Source of the DNA: Hyphomonadaceae bacterium
Lineage (GTDB): Bacteria; Pseudomonadota; Alphaproteobacteria; Caulobacterales; Hyphomonadaceae
Assembly (NCBI GenBank): GCA_016714495.1
Contig: JADKDU010000002.1
Span: 248,001 to 312,000 of the forward strand
Direction: 5' to 3'
DNA: 64,000 nucleotides
Shown here: piece after piece, positions 18,592 to 26,089 of the stretch
Position numbering within the stretch: the first letter of the stretch is position 1
Layout: each line of letters begins with the position of its first letter
Program-made: the position numbers and the translations under genes
The notes under the pieces: model-generated
The model's database searches: none
What the model saw: the letters and a program-made list of their open reading frames with translations, nothing else
What the model was told of the DNA's origin: nothing

Positions 18592-19739
18592 CGCTATGGT
18601 CGGCCGAGCGGTGAGAGGAACAACGGCCGAAAACGCTGGTCAAACACGAAGACCTAGGCAGCACCTGTTGCTGCGGCCGCATCCGGGCCTACCTACGGTC
18701 CAATGTGCTGGGGATGCAGTGCTTCGCTTCATGGCCGGAAACCCAGAACAACTGGACCTGGCGCGAGAGCACATCGCGCTGGGCGATCCTAACAATGCGC
18801 GCTTCGGCCTGATGCTTACCGACAACGCCGTGGAAATCACGCTGCATCGGGTTGCGAAGGATTACCAAGTCAAAGTCCAGCACCAGGCGCACTACGAACC
18901 GCCATTCCCACACATGGCGGAGTTGACGAAGGCGCTAGCGCAAGAGTTCGGCCCGAAGGTCAGGTTCGCAAAGACAATTGGCATGTTGAGCGACGACGAC
19001 GCGCAGACGGCCATCATCTGTCATTCGTTCCGCAATGAGGTTTATCACGTCGGCGCGATACATGAGGAGATACTGCCCAACCTGGCCAGGTTCTACTTCG
19101 ACCGCGCATGCGCAATCGTTGGCAATTACAAGGGCGGCTTCATCGGTTGGAGTTCACGGGACGTACTGCCGAAGCGCGCGGAGAGGTTCTTCACTGGCCA
19201 CCACCTGTTTCCCGGCAACGCCGACCAGTACCGCCAGGGCTGCGCAAAGCTCGCGCAGGAAAACGCCTTTGACGCGCAATCTCTGGTAAGCACGCTCGCG
19301 AAGCACATGTCTGACGTGGTCGATGACCAGGACTCGTCTATTGACCTGATGGCAACGGGTGCGCCCACACAGATGTCGCGTGACCAGGTTGTGGTCTACT
19401 GTCAGGCTTGGGAGCTAGCCTTCAGCGGTGAAGGGGAAGAGTACGCCCTCAAGCATGGGTTCAGCGGTAGTAAGTTTGACTTGGTCGAGTGGCTGAAGGC
19501 CAACTATCCCTTCACCATTTCCAAAGACCCAATTCCATCATGGCGACAACGTGCGGCAGGACTAAGCGGCGAGAAGGCCGCTGCAAGCGCATTGAACAAG
19601 TATCATCAGTTCATGCACCAAACTGAGAAGCTGCGTGAAAACCTCTACGAGTCAGCGGGCCAGCTACAGATGGAAATTGACCGGCAGATAGATGACATGA
19701 AAGGCCGGTGAGCGAGGCGCTATGGTCGCCGCTATGGTC
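18592..19739 (+). repeat. CGCTATGGTC repeats flanking the HEPN-like gene
   Basis: The 10-mer CGCTATGGTC occurs at 18592-18601 before the gene and twice after it, at 19718-19727 and 19730-19739 (12-base period). Together they bracket the 18731-19711 reading frame. They may be traces of a cassette exchange or binding sites. Three short copies can also be chance. Confidence 0.3.
18731..19711 (+). CDS. Unknown protein with HEPN-type RxxxxH motif
   Basis: 326 residues from the ATG at 18731. The reading frame extends upstream to 18443 but those residues overlap the TIR gene and look non-coding. The first half is helical (LDLAREHIALGDPNNARFGL, then TIICHSFRNEVYHVGAIHEE). The RNEVYH segment matches the Rx4H signature of HEPN ribonuclease domains, and the preceding helix has the usual acidic/polar face. 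The second half (about 200-320) is a separate helical domain without a known motif. Following a TIR gene on the same strand in a mobile island, a defence or toxin role is plausible. Activity is inferred from one motif. Confidence 0.7.
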   Translation: MAGNPEQLDLAREHIALGDPNNARFGLMLTDNAVEITLHRVAKDYQVKVQHQAHYEPPFPHMAELTKALAQEFGPKVRFAKTIGMLSDDDAQTAIICHSFRNEVYHVGAIHEEILPNLARFYFDRACAIVGNYKGGFIGWSSRDVLPKRAERFFTGHHLFPGNADQYRQGCAKLAQENAFDAQSLVSTLAKHMSDVVDDQDSSIDLMATGAPTQMSRDQVVVYCQAWELAFSGEGEEYALKHGFSGSKFDLVEWLKANYPFTISKDPIPSWRQRAAGLSGEKAAASALNKYHQFMHQTEKLRENLYESAGQLQMEIDRQIDDMKGR

Positions 19740-19844
19740 AGCTTTGCTGCCTACATGGAAACCGCTACGGCGTAAGGCTTGGCGAGACGGCTGCGGCAGT
19801 TGATATGACTGCAAAGGGCTGGCGGTTGGCCTGGCGGAGCTTTT

Positions 19845-21944
19845 TCACATCGGTGGCAGGCTGACACCCATTCCGAGCGACGGGCTCCGGATGCGCTTCC
19901 AGCCGATGGTCATTTCCATGCCGAGGCCCTGACCCAGGGCGAGTCCCTGTGTCTGGCCATAGTTTCGAACCTGGCCTTGGACCAGCTTCCCGCCGAACTG
20001 TTCGAGCGCCGGTTGCCACGGCACGATCTGCAGGGACCGTTCGCGCCACAGGACGGCGACGCGCCCTTGGGCAAGATCCACGCGGCGCGCGTAAATGCCT
20101 TCGACGGTAGATCGAACATGAGTATGGACCGGGACGCGGTAGATCCCCTCCATTTCCTTGATGAGTTGAGATCGCTCATGCTGCGACAATTGATGGAGAG
20201 CGTCGCGGGATAACATCCGATCTCCAGCGCCCATGAGTCCCTGCTCGATCAGGAACAGTCGCCGCTGCTGCAGCGCGGCCTGGAAGTCGCGTGAGACGCG
20301 CCCGTTTCCTTCTGGCGCGTTCTCTTCGTGCGCCAGGACCCGGTCGAGTTGTGTCGGGGCGAATGCCTGGATCTGTTCCTCAAGTGACCAGTAGCTCACA
20401 ATACGCGCCGTGACAGGCGTGCGCACGACGCGTTCGGCCTCGAATGCGCGCGCGATATCGCGATGATTGGGCGCGATGAGAAAGTCGCCGGTATAGTGGC
20501 GAGCGACGAGGCCCCGCTGTCGCATCGCTTCAAGGCGGCGGATGTTGGCCTCGGCATGCCGGGCGTAGCTGCCTGGTTCGACCTGGGCGTGTCGGGCGAT
20601 CGAATAGTAGCCACCCGTGTGCTCGGCGATGCGCGCGACGGCCTCGTCCGATGGTCGGTGCTGTACCTGTCGCGGCGCCAGCTCGACCATGGCTCCCGGG
20701 CGCGCGGTTGTGATCAGCGCCACGTCGTTGGGCGACTCAAAGCGGGCGTACTGAAGCCGTCCGTGCTCATCCTCGATGACTGCGGTGTGGTGCACATCCC
20801 ATTCGTCGGCTAGCCCGACGTGTACCAGCCGGCCGAGAACCGCTTCCTTGCCGTCCGCTGCGAACAAGTCAAAATCTTCAGCGTCGCGGACTCGGCTGTG
20901 CTCCAGCATCCGCCGCACCGTCTGGCGTTCGCCCATGGCCTCCAGGGTGGGGCGGAGCTCCGGCGAAATGTCCCAGTCGCCGTCGTGGCGTCGCTGGGCA
21001 AGATTCCAGTTCTCCAGCCGGTTCAGGCGGGCGATCAGGTCGGTGCGCCCCCGCTCGGGCAGGGCAACGACATTATTGCGTGACCGGGCGATTATCTCCC
21101 GATCCAGCGGTGTCAGGCGCTGAGCATCCAGTTCCAGCGTGCGCCGCCTTGCTAGTTCCGGCGACACCTCCTGGCGCGGCCCAAGCACGCGGGTTGCAAC
21201 CTCCTGCGCATGCTCCCGGATGCCCTGGGTCAGCAGGCGGTTGGGAATGATGAGCGCTGCTCCATCGGCCCGCCGCCCCCGGACCAGGACATGCGCGTGC
21301 GGGTTGTCGGTGTCCCAATGATCGACCCCAACCCATTCCAGCCGCGTGCCGAGCTTCCGGCCTAGCTCATCCATCACTTCCCGCACGAAGGGTCGAAGGT
21401 CGCCGAGGTCGGCCCCGTCTTCCGGACTGATGATCAGTCGGAAGTGCCGCACATCGTCCGTCCATCCCTTCGTCAGGGCTCGGGCATCCACTTCCGGGGA
21501 ACGCGCGTCATAGAAAGCATTGAGTGCCCGGCCGGGTTGTTCCTCGCGCGACAGGTAGTCGACCTCCCGACTGAGGCCCTGTTCATGAGCCTCGCTGCCG
21601 AGGTCGCCGCCCACGTCCAGGGAAGCAGCCTGTCCACCTTGCTCGCGCCCAAGATAGGCGACGTGGGTGCGCAGTGCGCTCCTGGCGCCTGCGCCATGTG
21701 GAACGATCCGGGTCTTCACGATGACCCTGCGCGTCGTTGGCGCAACGACACGCGGCGCGCGTGCTCCTGCCTTGCGATAGTGAGGGCGGACGCCTGTCCG
21801 TTCGGCTGCCGGCTGTTTCAGGGCGCCTGAAGCGCCGCCTGATCGTGCGCGCGCTCTACCGACCCGAATCGTTGTAGTCGTCGGGTGTGTGTCCTTGGCG
21901 ACAGCTCCGATGGTGACTTCAAATTCGGTTTCGTGCTGACCCAT
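19845..21944 (-). CDS. Mobilization relaxase, VirD2-like with DUF3363
   Basis: 699 residues. After a basic N-terminus (VIVKTRIVPHGAGARSALRTHVAYLGREQ) the relaxase domain shows RHFRLIISPEDG and the metal-binding His motif DHWDTDNPHAHVLVRGRR near residue 210. The remaining about 450 residues match the DUF3363 region typical of RlxS-type relaxases. It nicks oriT and leads the strand to the conjugation pore. A Tyr such as in VAYLGRE is the likely nucleophile. It is transcribed away from a roughly 800-base non-coding region with a large inverted repeat. No coupling protein or type IV secretion gene is present in the island. Confidence 0.9.
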   Translation of the reverse strand: MGQHETEFEVTIGAVAKDTHPTTTTIRVGRARARSGGASGALKQPAAERTGVRPHYRKAGARAPRVVAPTTRRVIVKTRIVPHGAGARSALRTHVAYLGREQGGQAASLDVGGDLGSEAHEQGLSREVDYLSREEQPGRALNAFYDARSPEVDARALTKGWTDDVRHFRLIISPEDGADLGDLRPFVREVMDELGRKLGTRLEWVGVDHWDTDNPHAHVLVRGRRADGAALIIPNRLLTQGIREHAQEVATRVLGPRQEVSPELARRRTLELDAQRLTPLDREIIARSRNNVVALPERGRTDLIARLNRLENWNLAQRRHDGDWDISPELRPTLEAMGERQTVRRMLEHSRVRDAEDFDLFAADGKEAVLGRLVHVGLADEWDVHHTAVIEDEHGRLQYARFESPNDVALITTARPGAMVELAPRQVQHRPSDEAVARIAEHTGGYYSIARHAQVEPGSYARHAEANIRRLEAMRQRGLVARHYTGDFLIAPNHRDIARAFEAERVVRTPVTARIVSYWSLEEQIQAFAPTQLDRVLAHEENAPEGNGRVSRDFQAALQQRRLFLIEQGLMGAGDRMLSRDALHQLSQHERSQLIKEMEGIYRVPVHTHVRSTVEGIYARRVDLAQGRVAVLWRERSLQIVPWQPALEQFGGKLVQGQVRNYGQTQGLALGQGLGMEMTIGWKRIRSPSLGMGVSLPPM

Positions 21945-22739
21945 GAACGTGGTTGTAACCGCTACAGCACAGACCTTGCGAGCGTTTGCAGCCCATCCGC
22001 GAACCGTGCGTCGTAGAGGTAATCCTCGCAGGCGAAGGTGCGGCGGAAAAAACTATGTGCAGACAACGCCGTGCACGAAAATGCGCGGCGGTTGCTTATC
22101 TTGCCTCTCTTCCTTCGCCCCAAAATCAATGCCCATTCTGCCAGATGATCCGTACACGAATGACGTAGAATTGGCATCGCTGTGACTGACAACAGTCGTC
22201 GCGTCATCGTCGACAACATCCGTCGAGGTCTCACTTCCGCGATATGCTTTTCGGTTGATCCAAATGGGCATGGCCGAGGGTACGTGCCGGGGGTGTCCGC
22301 GTATCGTCTCTCGGTATCGGCCACCAAGCGCGTCCGGCGATGGATGCCTACCAACGACGCGGATCGGCTTGGCTCCGTGCCGCGTGGGAGAGCGGCGCGG
22401 TCAAGGGCGAAGCGGCGAAGCCGGAGCGTAGCTCCCCTTGAGGGCACCGCTCTCCCACGGGACAATTTGTTCAAGTGCGTCGTGATCAGACGTCACCCAG
22501 CTACTGTGTCCGCTGTGAACAGCGATGCTAGGCGATGATCGGTCTGCGTCCGTTCGTCGAGGTACGGCCTCCGCATTTTCCGCTGGCTGAAATTCGCCTC
22601 CTTTGCGTCATGCGCGGCGGATCCGCCGCACTTTCTTGGGCGACGCTCGTGGAGCATCGAAAATTCACTCACAGGCTGTGGAGAATTGTTTGGTATCGCC
22701 CCGCGTGATTCTCTTCAGGGAGATTGAGTGGAGAGCGCC
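21945..22739. other. Non-coding region with large stem-loop, oriT candidate
   Basis: No convincing gene lies between the relaxase and the excisionase-like gene. CGTGGGAGAGCGG (22383-22395) pairs perfectly with CCGCTCTCCCACG (22447-22459). Inside it TCAAGGG (22401-22407) pairs with CCCTTGA (22435-22441), and GGAGC (22423-22427) pairs with GCTCC (22431-22435). The placement upstream of a relaxase gene is where oriT normally lies. A TGTGGAGAA site at 22677-22685 repeats one near 16045. A structured RNA is the alternative. Confidence 0.55.
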
Positions 22740-23072
22740 ATGCTGACGTCATCGGACCCGAACAAAATGCTCAGCACGGCAGATGCAGCGGACCTTCTCG
22801 GGCTCCAGCCGTGCACGCTTTCGGCATGGCGCGAGGATGGCTCTCAACCTGGTCTCGCGTTTTTCAAACTCGGCAAGGCAGTTCGTTATCGGTATGGCGA
22901 CCTCATCGCGTTTCTAGAAACCCGGCGAGCGTCGAGCACGCTCGTGGCGCGGCAGCTTCCACAATCGCCCGTGCTCGCGGCTGCGTCCGGCGTCTCTTTG
23001 AAAGCGTCACCACGCCCGCGCAAAGCCCGAAATGCGGCAAGCCTGACCGAGGGCCAACAGTCCCTGTTTTGA
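22740..23072 (+). CDS. Excisionase/AlpA-like helix-turn-helix protein
   Basis: 110 residues from the ATG at 22740, preceded by GGAGAG. The MerR-like HTH_17 pattern is clear: LSTADAADLLGLQPCTLSAWR, then KLGKAVRYRYGDLIAFLETRR. The C-terminal 40 residues are basic and Pro/Ser-rich, ending SLTEGQQSLF. Such proteins are recombination-directionality factors or regulators of island excision. Its place close to the right attachment site supports that. It could instead control relaxase expression, since it is divergent from that gene across the oriT-like region. Confidence 0.85.
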   Translation: MLTSSDPNKMLSTADAADLLGLQPCTLSAWREDGSQPGLAFFKLGKAVRYRYGDLIAFLETRRASSTLVARQLPQSPVLAAASGVSLKASPRPRKARNAASLTEGQQSLF

Positions 23073-23130
23073 GACAACCGCAAACTGTTCAGACTGCGCG
23101 CCAAGTTGCTTGTTCGTAGCGGCTGCGCCG

Positions 23131-23421
23131 TTATGCCGTGTCGGTGTCATCAGGATCGGTTTTGTCGAACCAAAAACAGTACACTTTGACGCCGTAAATT
23201 CCGATGATGCCTAAGAGCATCAACAACAGGCAGAAACCGATCAAGTACAGGACGTGAGTGGCATGGTCCTCTATGCCCATCAGCCCGTAGTAATCATGGC
23301 CACGAAACTTATCGAACTCGTCGAGTAGCACGCTCGCGCCTACCGCGACCAATCCCCACAAGCCGCACATCATAAGGGCACGGAAGCTTCCCGCGATTTT
23401 TTCGAGAAGTGTCCTCTTCAT
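23131..23421 (-). CDS. Small two-helix membrane protein
   Basis: 96 residues, two hydrophobic helices (ALMMCGLWGLVAVGASVLL about 15-33; VLYLIGFCLLLMLLGIIGIYGV about 57-78) and an acidic tail (DKTDPDDTDTA). No known family. It is the last gene before the right attachment site. It may protect the host or be a passenger. The ATG at 23421 is preceded by a purine-rich stretch. Confidence 0.65.
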   Translation of the reverse strand: MKRTLLEKIAGSFRALMMCGLWGLVAVGASVLLDEFDKFRGHDYYGLMGIEDHATHVLYLIGFCLLLMLLGIIGIYGVKVYCFWFDKTDPDDTDTA

Positions 23422-23567
23422 TTACGCGGTCCTTGCCTTACTCCCTCGCAACACCAGCGTAGCTACAGCGGCGCGAGGAGCAATGCCCGCCAAGTTATGA
23501 CGAGCTCGGATTGTCGAGTTCAAACCGACAACATCAGATCGAACCCTACCACAACCACCGCACAACT

Positions 23568-23585
23568 GGGGCACTGGCGGGGCAC
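23568..23585 (+). repeat. GGGGCAC repeat pair near attR
   Basis: GGGGCAC at 23568-23574 and 23579-23585 (spacing 11) mirrors the GGGGCAT set near attL with the same spacing. Candidate arm-type integrase sites about 50 bases from the right core. Confidence 0.4.
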
Positions 23586-23632
23586 GACGATTTTTGGTGA
23601 TTTTCGAGAGGGCTATAAACCCTTGAAATTAT

Positions 23633-23677
23633 TGGCGCGCCCGAAGAGATTCGAACTCCTGACCCCCAGATTCGTAG
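23633..23677. repeat. Right attachment repeat (attR), 3' part of tRNA-Arg
   Basis: Identical to 5628-5672 over 45 bases, from the encoded CCA through the anticodon. The copies diverge exactly beyond this point on both sides, which fixes the island boundary. Confidence 0.9.
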
Positions 23678-23709
23678 TCTGGTGCTCTATCCAGCTGAGC
23701 TACGGGCGC
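23633..23709 (-). tRNA. tRNA-Arg (anticodon ACG)
   Basis: 77 bases including an encoded CCA. The acceptor stem GCGCCCG/CGGGCGC, D-arm GCTCAGCTGGATAGAGC, anticodon stem CCAGA/TCTGG with loop CTACGAA (anticodon ACG) and T-arm AGGAG-TTCGAAT-CTCTT all pair. It reads the CGN arginine codons. The 3' 45 bases are the island attachment core, so integration preserves a complete tRNA. Confidence 0.96.
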
Positions 23710-23957
23710 GGCCTGTCGATGGAGGGCGGGTTGTAACGTCGGGGATCGCTGGGCGCAAGAGCGGTCACAATGTCTTAAATCGAGCGATTTGCTGGGTTTT
23801 TTTGCGCACGCTCCCCTGTGCGAACAGATAACGTGCGGCATTGGTCCGTGGCTTTTCCCCATCGTTCTGGCGCGGCGTCGCGCGACTATCCGCTCCGCGA
23901 CTTGCTCGTGCGTCGGAAACTTGTTTGATTGCAAATTAGTTTATTTGAGGGGACGGG

Positions 23958-24710
23958 ATGCCTGCCATGGCGGTGACGAAATCGGCAAAAGCCGGTCGTC
24001 AGAAGACGGCCCGTAAGCTTCAGGGGGCGCGCTCCACCCGCGCCCCTTCGCCAGCGGAAAAACGCTCCAAACCCTCCGCAAGACAGGTCCTCGTTCGCAA
24101 AACTTCGGGGGTGCGTCAGACCCAAGCCGAGCGGCGCCAAAAAGCGGAGCAGGCCATCCTGATGGCCGCGCTGCAGATCATAGCCGAACGCGGACTTGAT
24201 GAGCTGACACTGGCAGAGGCGGGAGAACGCGCCGGCTACAGCCGCGCGCTACCCGCTCACTATTTCGAGTCGAAGGAAGTGGCGCTCGTCGCGCTCTGCA
24301 GTTTCGTCGTGAAGAGATACTTTCAGGGAATGCAGCGTCACGCCGCCGGGCGGGAAGGACTTGAGGGTCTTCTCGACCGTATCCGGTACTCTTTCGATGA
24401 TGCTCCGAAGGACCCTCAAACCCTGCGAGCTTTTCACACGATACTGGGGGCTGCTCATGGCAAGCCCGAGCTTGCGAAGTCTTTCGCCAAGCTGATCTCC
24501 GAAAGCAGAGCCGCGTTCGCCGGTTTCATACGCGCCGGGATCGCGCGCGGCGAAATCCGGTCGGGCGCGACGCCTGAAGTTGAAGCCATCTGGATTCTCG
24601 CGGGATTGATGGGTGTCATGAACCACTGGCTCAACGACGCGCAGGGAACGCCGCTGAACAAGGTGGGCGAGGCTTTCATAGGTTCCGTGCGCCGGGCGCT
24701 TGAAGCTTAG
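23958..24710 (+). CDS. TetR family transcriptional regulator
   Basis: 250 residues. A basic, Lys/Arg-rich N-terminal extension of about 55 residues precedes the HTH (AALQIIAERGLDELTLAEAGERAGYSRALPAHYFESKEVALVAL). The C-terminal half is the helical ligand-binding region. The ATG at 23958 has GAGGGGA seven bases upstream. The gene stands alone, convergent with the secreted protein gene downstream. Ligand and targets are unknown. The extension is longer than usual and could add DNA contacts, or a later start (MAVTKSAK) may be used. Confidence 0.92.
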   Translation: MPAMAVTKSAKAGRQKTARKLQGARSTRAPSPAEKRSKPSARQVLVRKTSGVRQTQAERRQKAEQAILMAALQIIAERGLDELTLAEAGERAGYSRALPAHYFESKEVALVALCSFVVKRYFQGMQRHAAGREGLEGLLDRIRYSFDDAPKDPQTLRAFHTILGAAHGKPELAKSFAKLISESRAAFAGFIRAGIARGEIRSGATPEVEAIWILAGLMGVMNHWLNDAQGTPLNKVGEAFIGSVRRALEA

Positions 24711-24723
24711 CCGTCAAAAGAAA

Positions 24724-24756
24724 ACGGCGGCGGCGTAGGATTACGCAACCGCCGCT
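24724..24756. terminator. Hairpin between convergent tetR and secreted-protein genes
   Basis: GCGTA/TACGC (24733-24737 and 24742-24746) forms an inner stem, extended outward by GGCGGC against CCGCCG with a two-base bulge. An A-run (24718-24724) on the plus strand gives a T-run for the minus-strand transcript. It likely terminates the gene ending at 24777 on the minus strand, and perhaps both. Confidence 0.6.
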
Positions 24757-24776
24757 CACTTATTCATGCGATTGGT

Positions 24777-25823
24777 CTACTCGCCGTCCGAAACGTCCAC
24801 GCCGGCAAAGATCGGCTTTTCGATCGGGTGGGGCCGGCCTTCCGCTTCGAGCTTGCGCGCACCGGCGAGAATGCCTGGGAGAGCATAGTTGCCCTCGTGG
24901 CAGGCGTATTCGTAGAGCGGCTCCTGCGAGACGCGGATCGTCTGCTCACCGCCCCAGGATTCTGTATAGAGCGTCGGATCCTCGACTTTGAACTCATAGA
25001 AGATCTCGTCGGCCGACCAACGCGTGTAGCGTTCCCATACCTGACCTTTGGAAGTGATGTAGGAGCGCTGCTTGGGATGCGAGTTGACGGTGTGCACAAC
25101 CAGGGTGTCGCCTTCATACCAACCAACGGAGTCGCCGCCCCATTTCGGTATCTCGCTTGGTCCATGCTTGGCCTCGGCAGCCGATTTGACGATTGGGACA
25201 ACACGCACGTCGTGGATCATTTCCGCCAGGAACATGACAGAGGTGGGTGACTGCACGATCTGCAACGTGTTGTTGTACATGCCGTTGCCAAGCACCGGAC
25301 CGGCGCCACCGGTGAAACTCATCAAGCAGCGCTCAGGCAGCGGGCGAATTTCGTAGTCGTCGAAAGTTGTCGCGCGCGTGTTCGCCTTGATGCCAGCTTC
25401 CGTATAGGGAATGCGTCCATTGGCAGGTGAGGTGATCCAGGACGACCGGTACTCGCCCTTGACCTGCGCGTAACTTGTACCCGGATCCATCCAGAAGCGG
25501 TTGTACGCACGCGAGGCGTTCTTGTCGGAAAGCAGCTTGGCCGAAGACTCCGCATCGACTTTCGACGCGCCCGCTTCTTCGCGCTCAGCAGCAGAATAGA
25601 CGTTCCGATGCGTCAACTGCTCGGCCTCTTGGGGGCTCAGCACCAGCTTTTCAGCGCCTTCCGGACGCTGCATCGTTGTGAGCGACTGGTTGGTCCAGTA
25701 GCCCTGAAAATCCGGCACGCCCCAGCTTGTCTTGGGTTTTTGGTATGCCGGCCCCGCTTGTGCGAACGCCACTGGCGTCGCGACGCACACAAGAACTACA
25801 GAAGCTATCAGTGCTCGTTTCAT
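24777..25823 (-). CDS. Secreted conserved protein of unknown function
   Basis: 348 residues from the ATG at 25823 with GGGAGG upstream; a longer start at 25913 is rejected because the signal peptide begins at MKRALIASVVLVCVATPVAF. The mature chain has the pattern VPDFQGYWTNQS near its start, GRIPYTEAG, then GMYNNTLQIVQSP and GDSVGWYEGDTLVVHTVN. These recur in a family of exported proteins of environmental proteobacteria and acidobacteria that I know only as uncharacterised. The final third is likely beta-rich and contains one CHEG segment. No catalytic signature. Probably periplasmic. Confidence 0.8.
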   Translation of the reverse strand: MKRALIASVVLVCVATPVAFAQAGPAYQKPKTSWGVPDFQGYWTNQSLTTMQRPEGAEKLVLSPQEAEQLTHRNVYSAAEREEAGASKVDAESSAKLLSDKNASRAYNRFWMDPGTSYAQVKGEYRSSWITSPANGRIPYTEAGIKANTRATTFDDYEIRPLPERCLMSFTGGAGPVLGNGMYNNTLQIVQSPTSVMFLAEMIHDVRVVPIVKSAAEAKHGPSEIPKWGGDSVGWYEGDTLVVHTVNSHPKQRSYITSKGQVWERYTRWSADEIFYEFKVEDPTLYTESWGGEQTIRVSQEPLYEYACHEGNYALPGILAGARKLEAEGRPHPIEKPIFAGVDVSDGE

Positions 25824-25996
25824 GGACAGCTCGCCTCCCTGCGAGATCAGCAGCTGCCTTGGTTGGGCGCCGCTGCGATAATCAAGTGTCGCCCGTTGCG
25901 GCAACGACAACATCTGACATTTGCGAGAGCATTGCGTGCGTTTGTACGCGGCGAGGGTTGATCCGCATGGACGAGGGGCGCACGATCTTCTCGCCC

Positions 25997-26080
25997 GGGC
26001 CGTGGGTACGGCCCTCTAGGCGTTGAGTATTCCGCGTCCTTCGAGGACCGGCCCGCGGCCCTTCACCCCAGGCGTGAAGG
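25997..26080 (+). promoter_or_regulatory. Structured leader before the EF-G-like gene
   Basis: Two stems are visible in the 90 bases before the ATG at 26090: GGGCCGT (25997-26003) with ACGGCCC (26008-26014), and CCTTCAC (26060-26066) with GTGAAGG (26074-26080). The second stem covers the start of the Shine-Dalgarno AAGGAG (26077-26082). It could reduce translation when folded. Regulation is inferred. Confidence 0.4.
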
Positions 26081-26089
26081 AGATAGGCC

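Larger units (their letters stand above)
5628..23677. mobile_element. Integrative mobilizable island in tRNA-Arg(ACG)
   Basis: An 18-kb segment is bounded by identical 45-bp repeats equal to the 3' part of a tRNA-Arg gene. The intact tRNA is at the right end. Inside are a tyrosine integrase with DUF4102-type arm domain, an excisionase-like regulator, a relaxase with a structured upstream region, and cargo: Hsp70/AAA operon, Fic, GIY-YIG-like, TIR and HEPN-like genes. There is no visible conjugative transfer apparatus, so it would be mobilized in trans. The cargo region around 7.6-14.4 kb looks less GC-rich by eye than the Fic-to-relaxase part, suggesting assembly from two sources (not computed). 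Confidence 0.88.

Noticed and set aside
22182..22538. Open reading frame of 118 residues across the oriT-like stem-loop
   Set aside because: It runs through the inverted repeat, is Arg/Ser-rich without any domain, and the opposite strand has an equally long frame; both look like GC-driven open frames.
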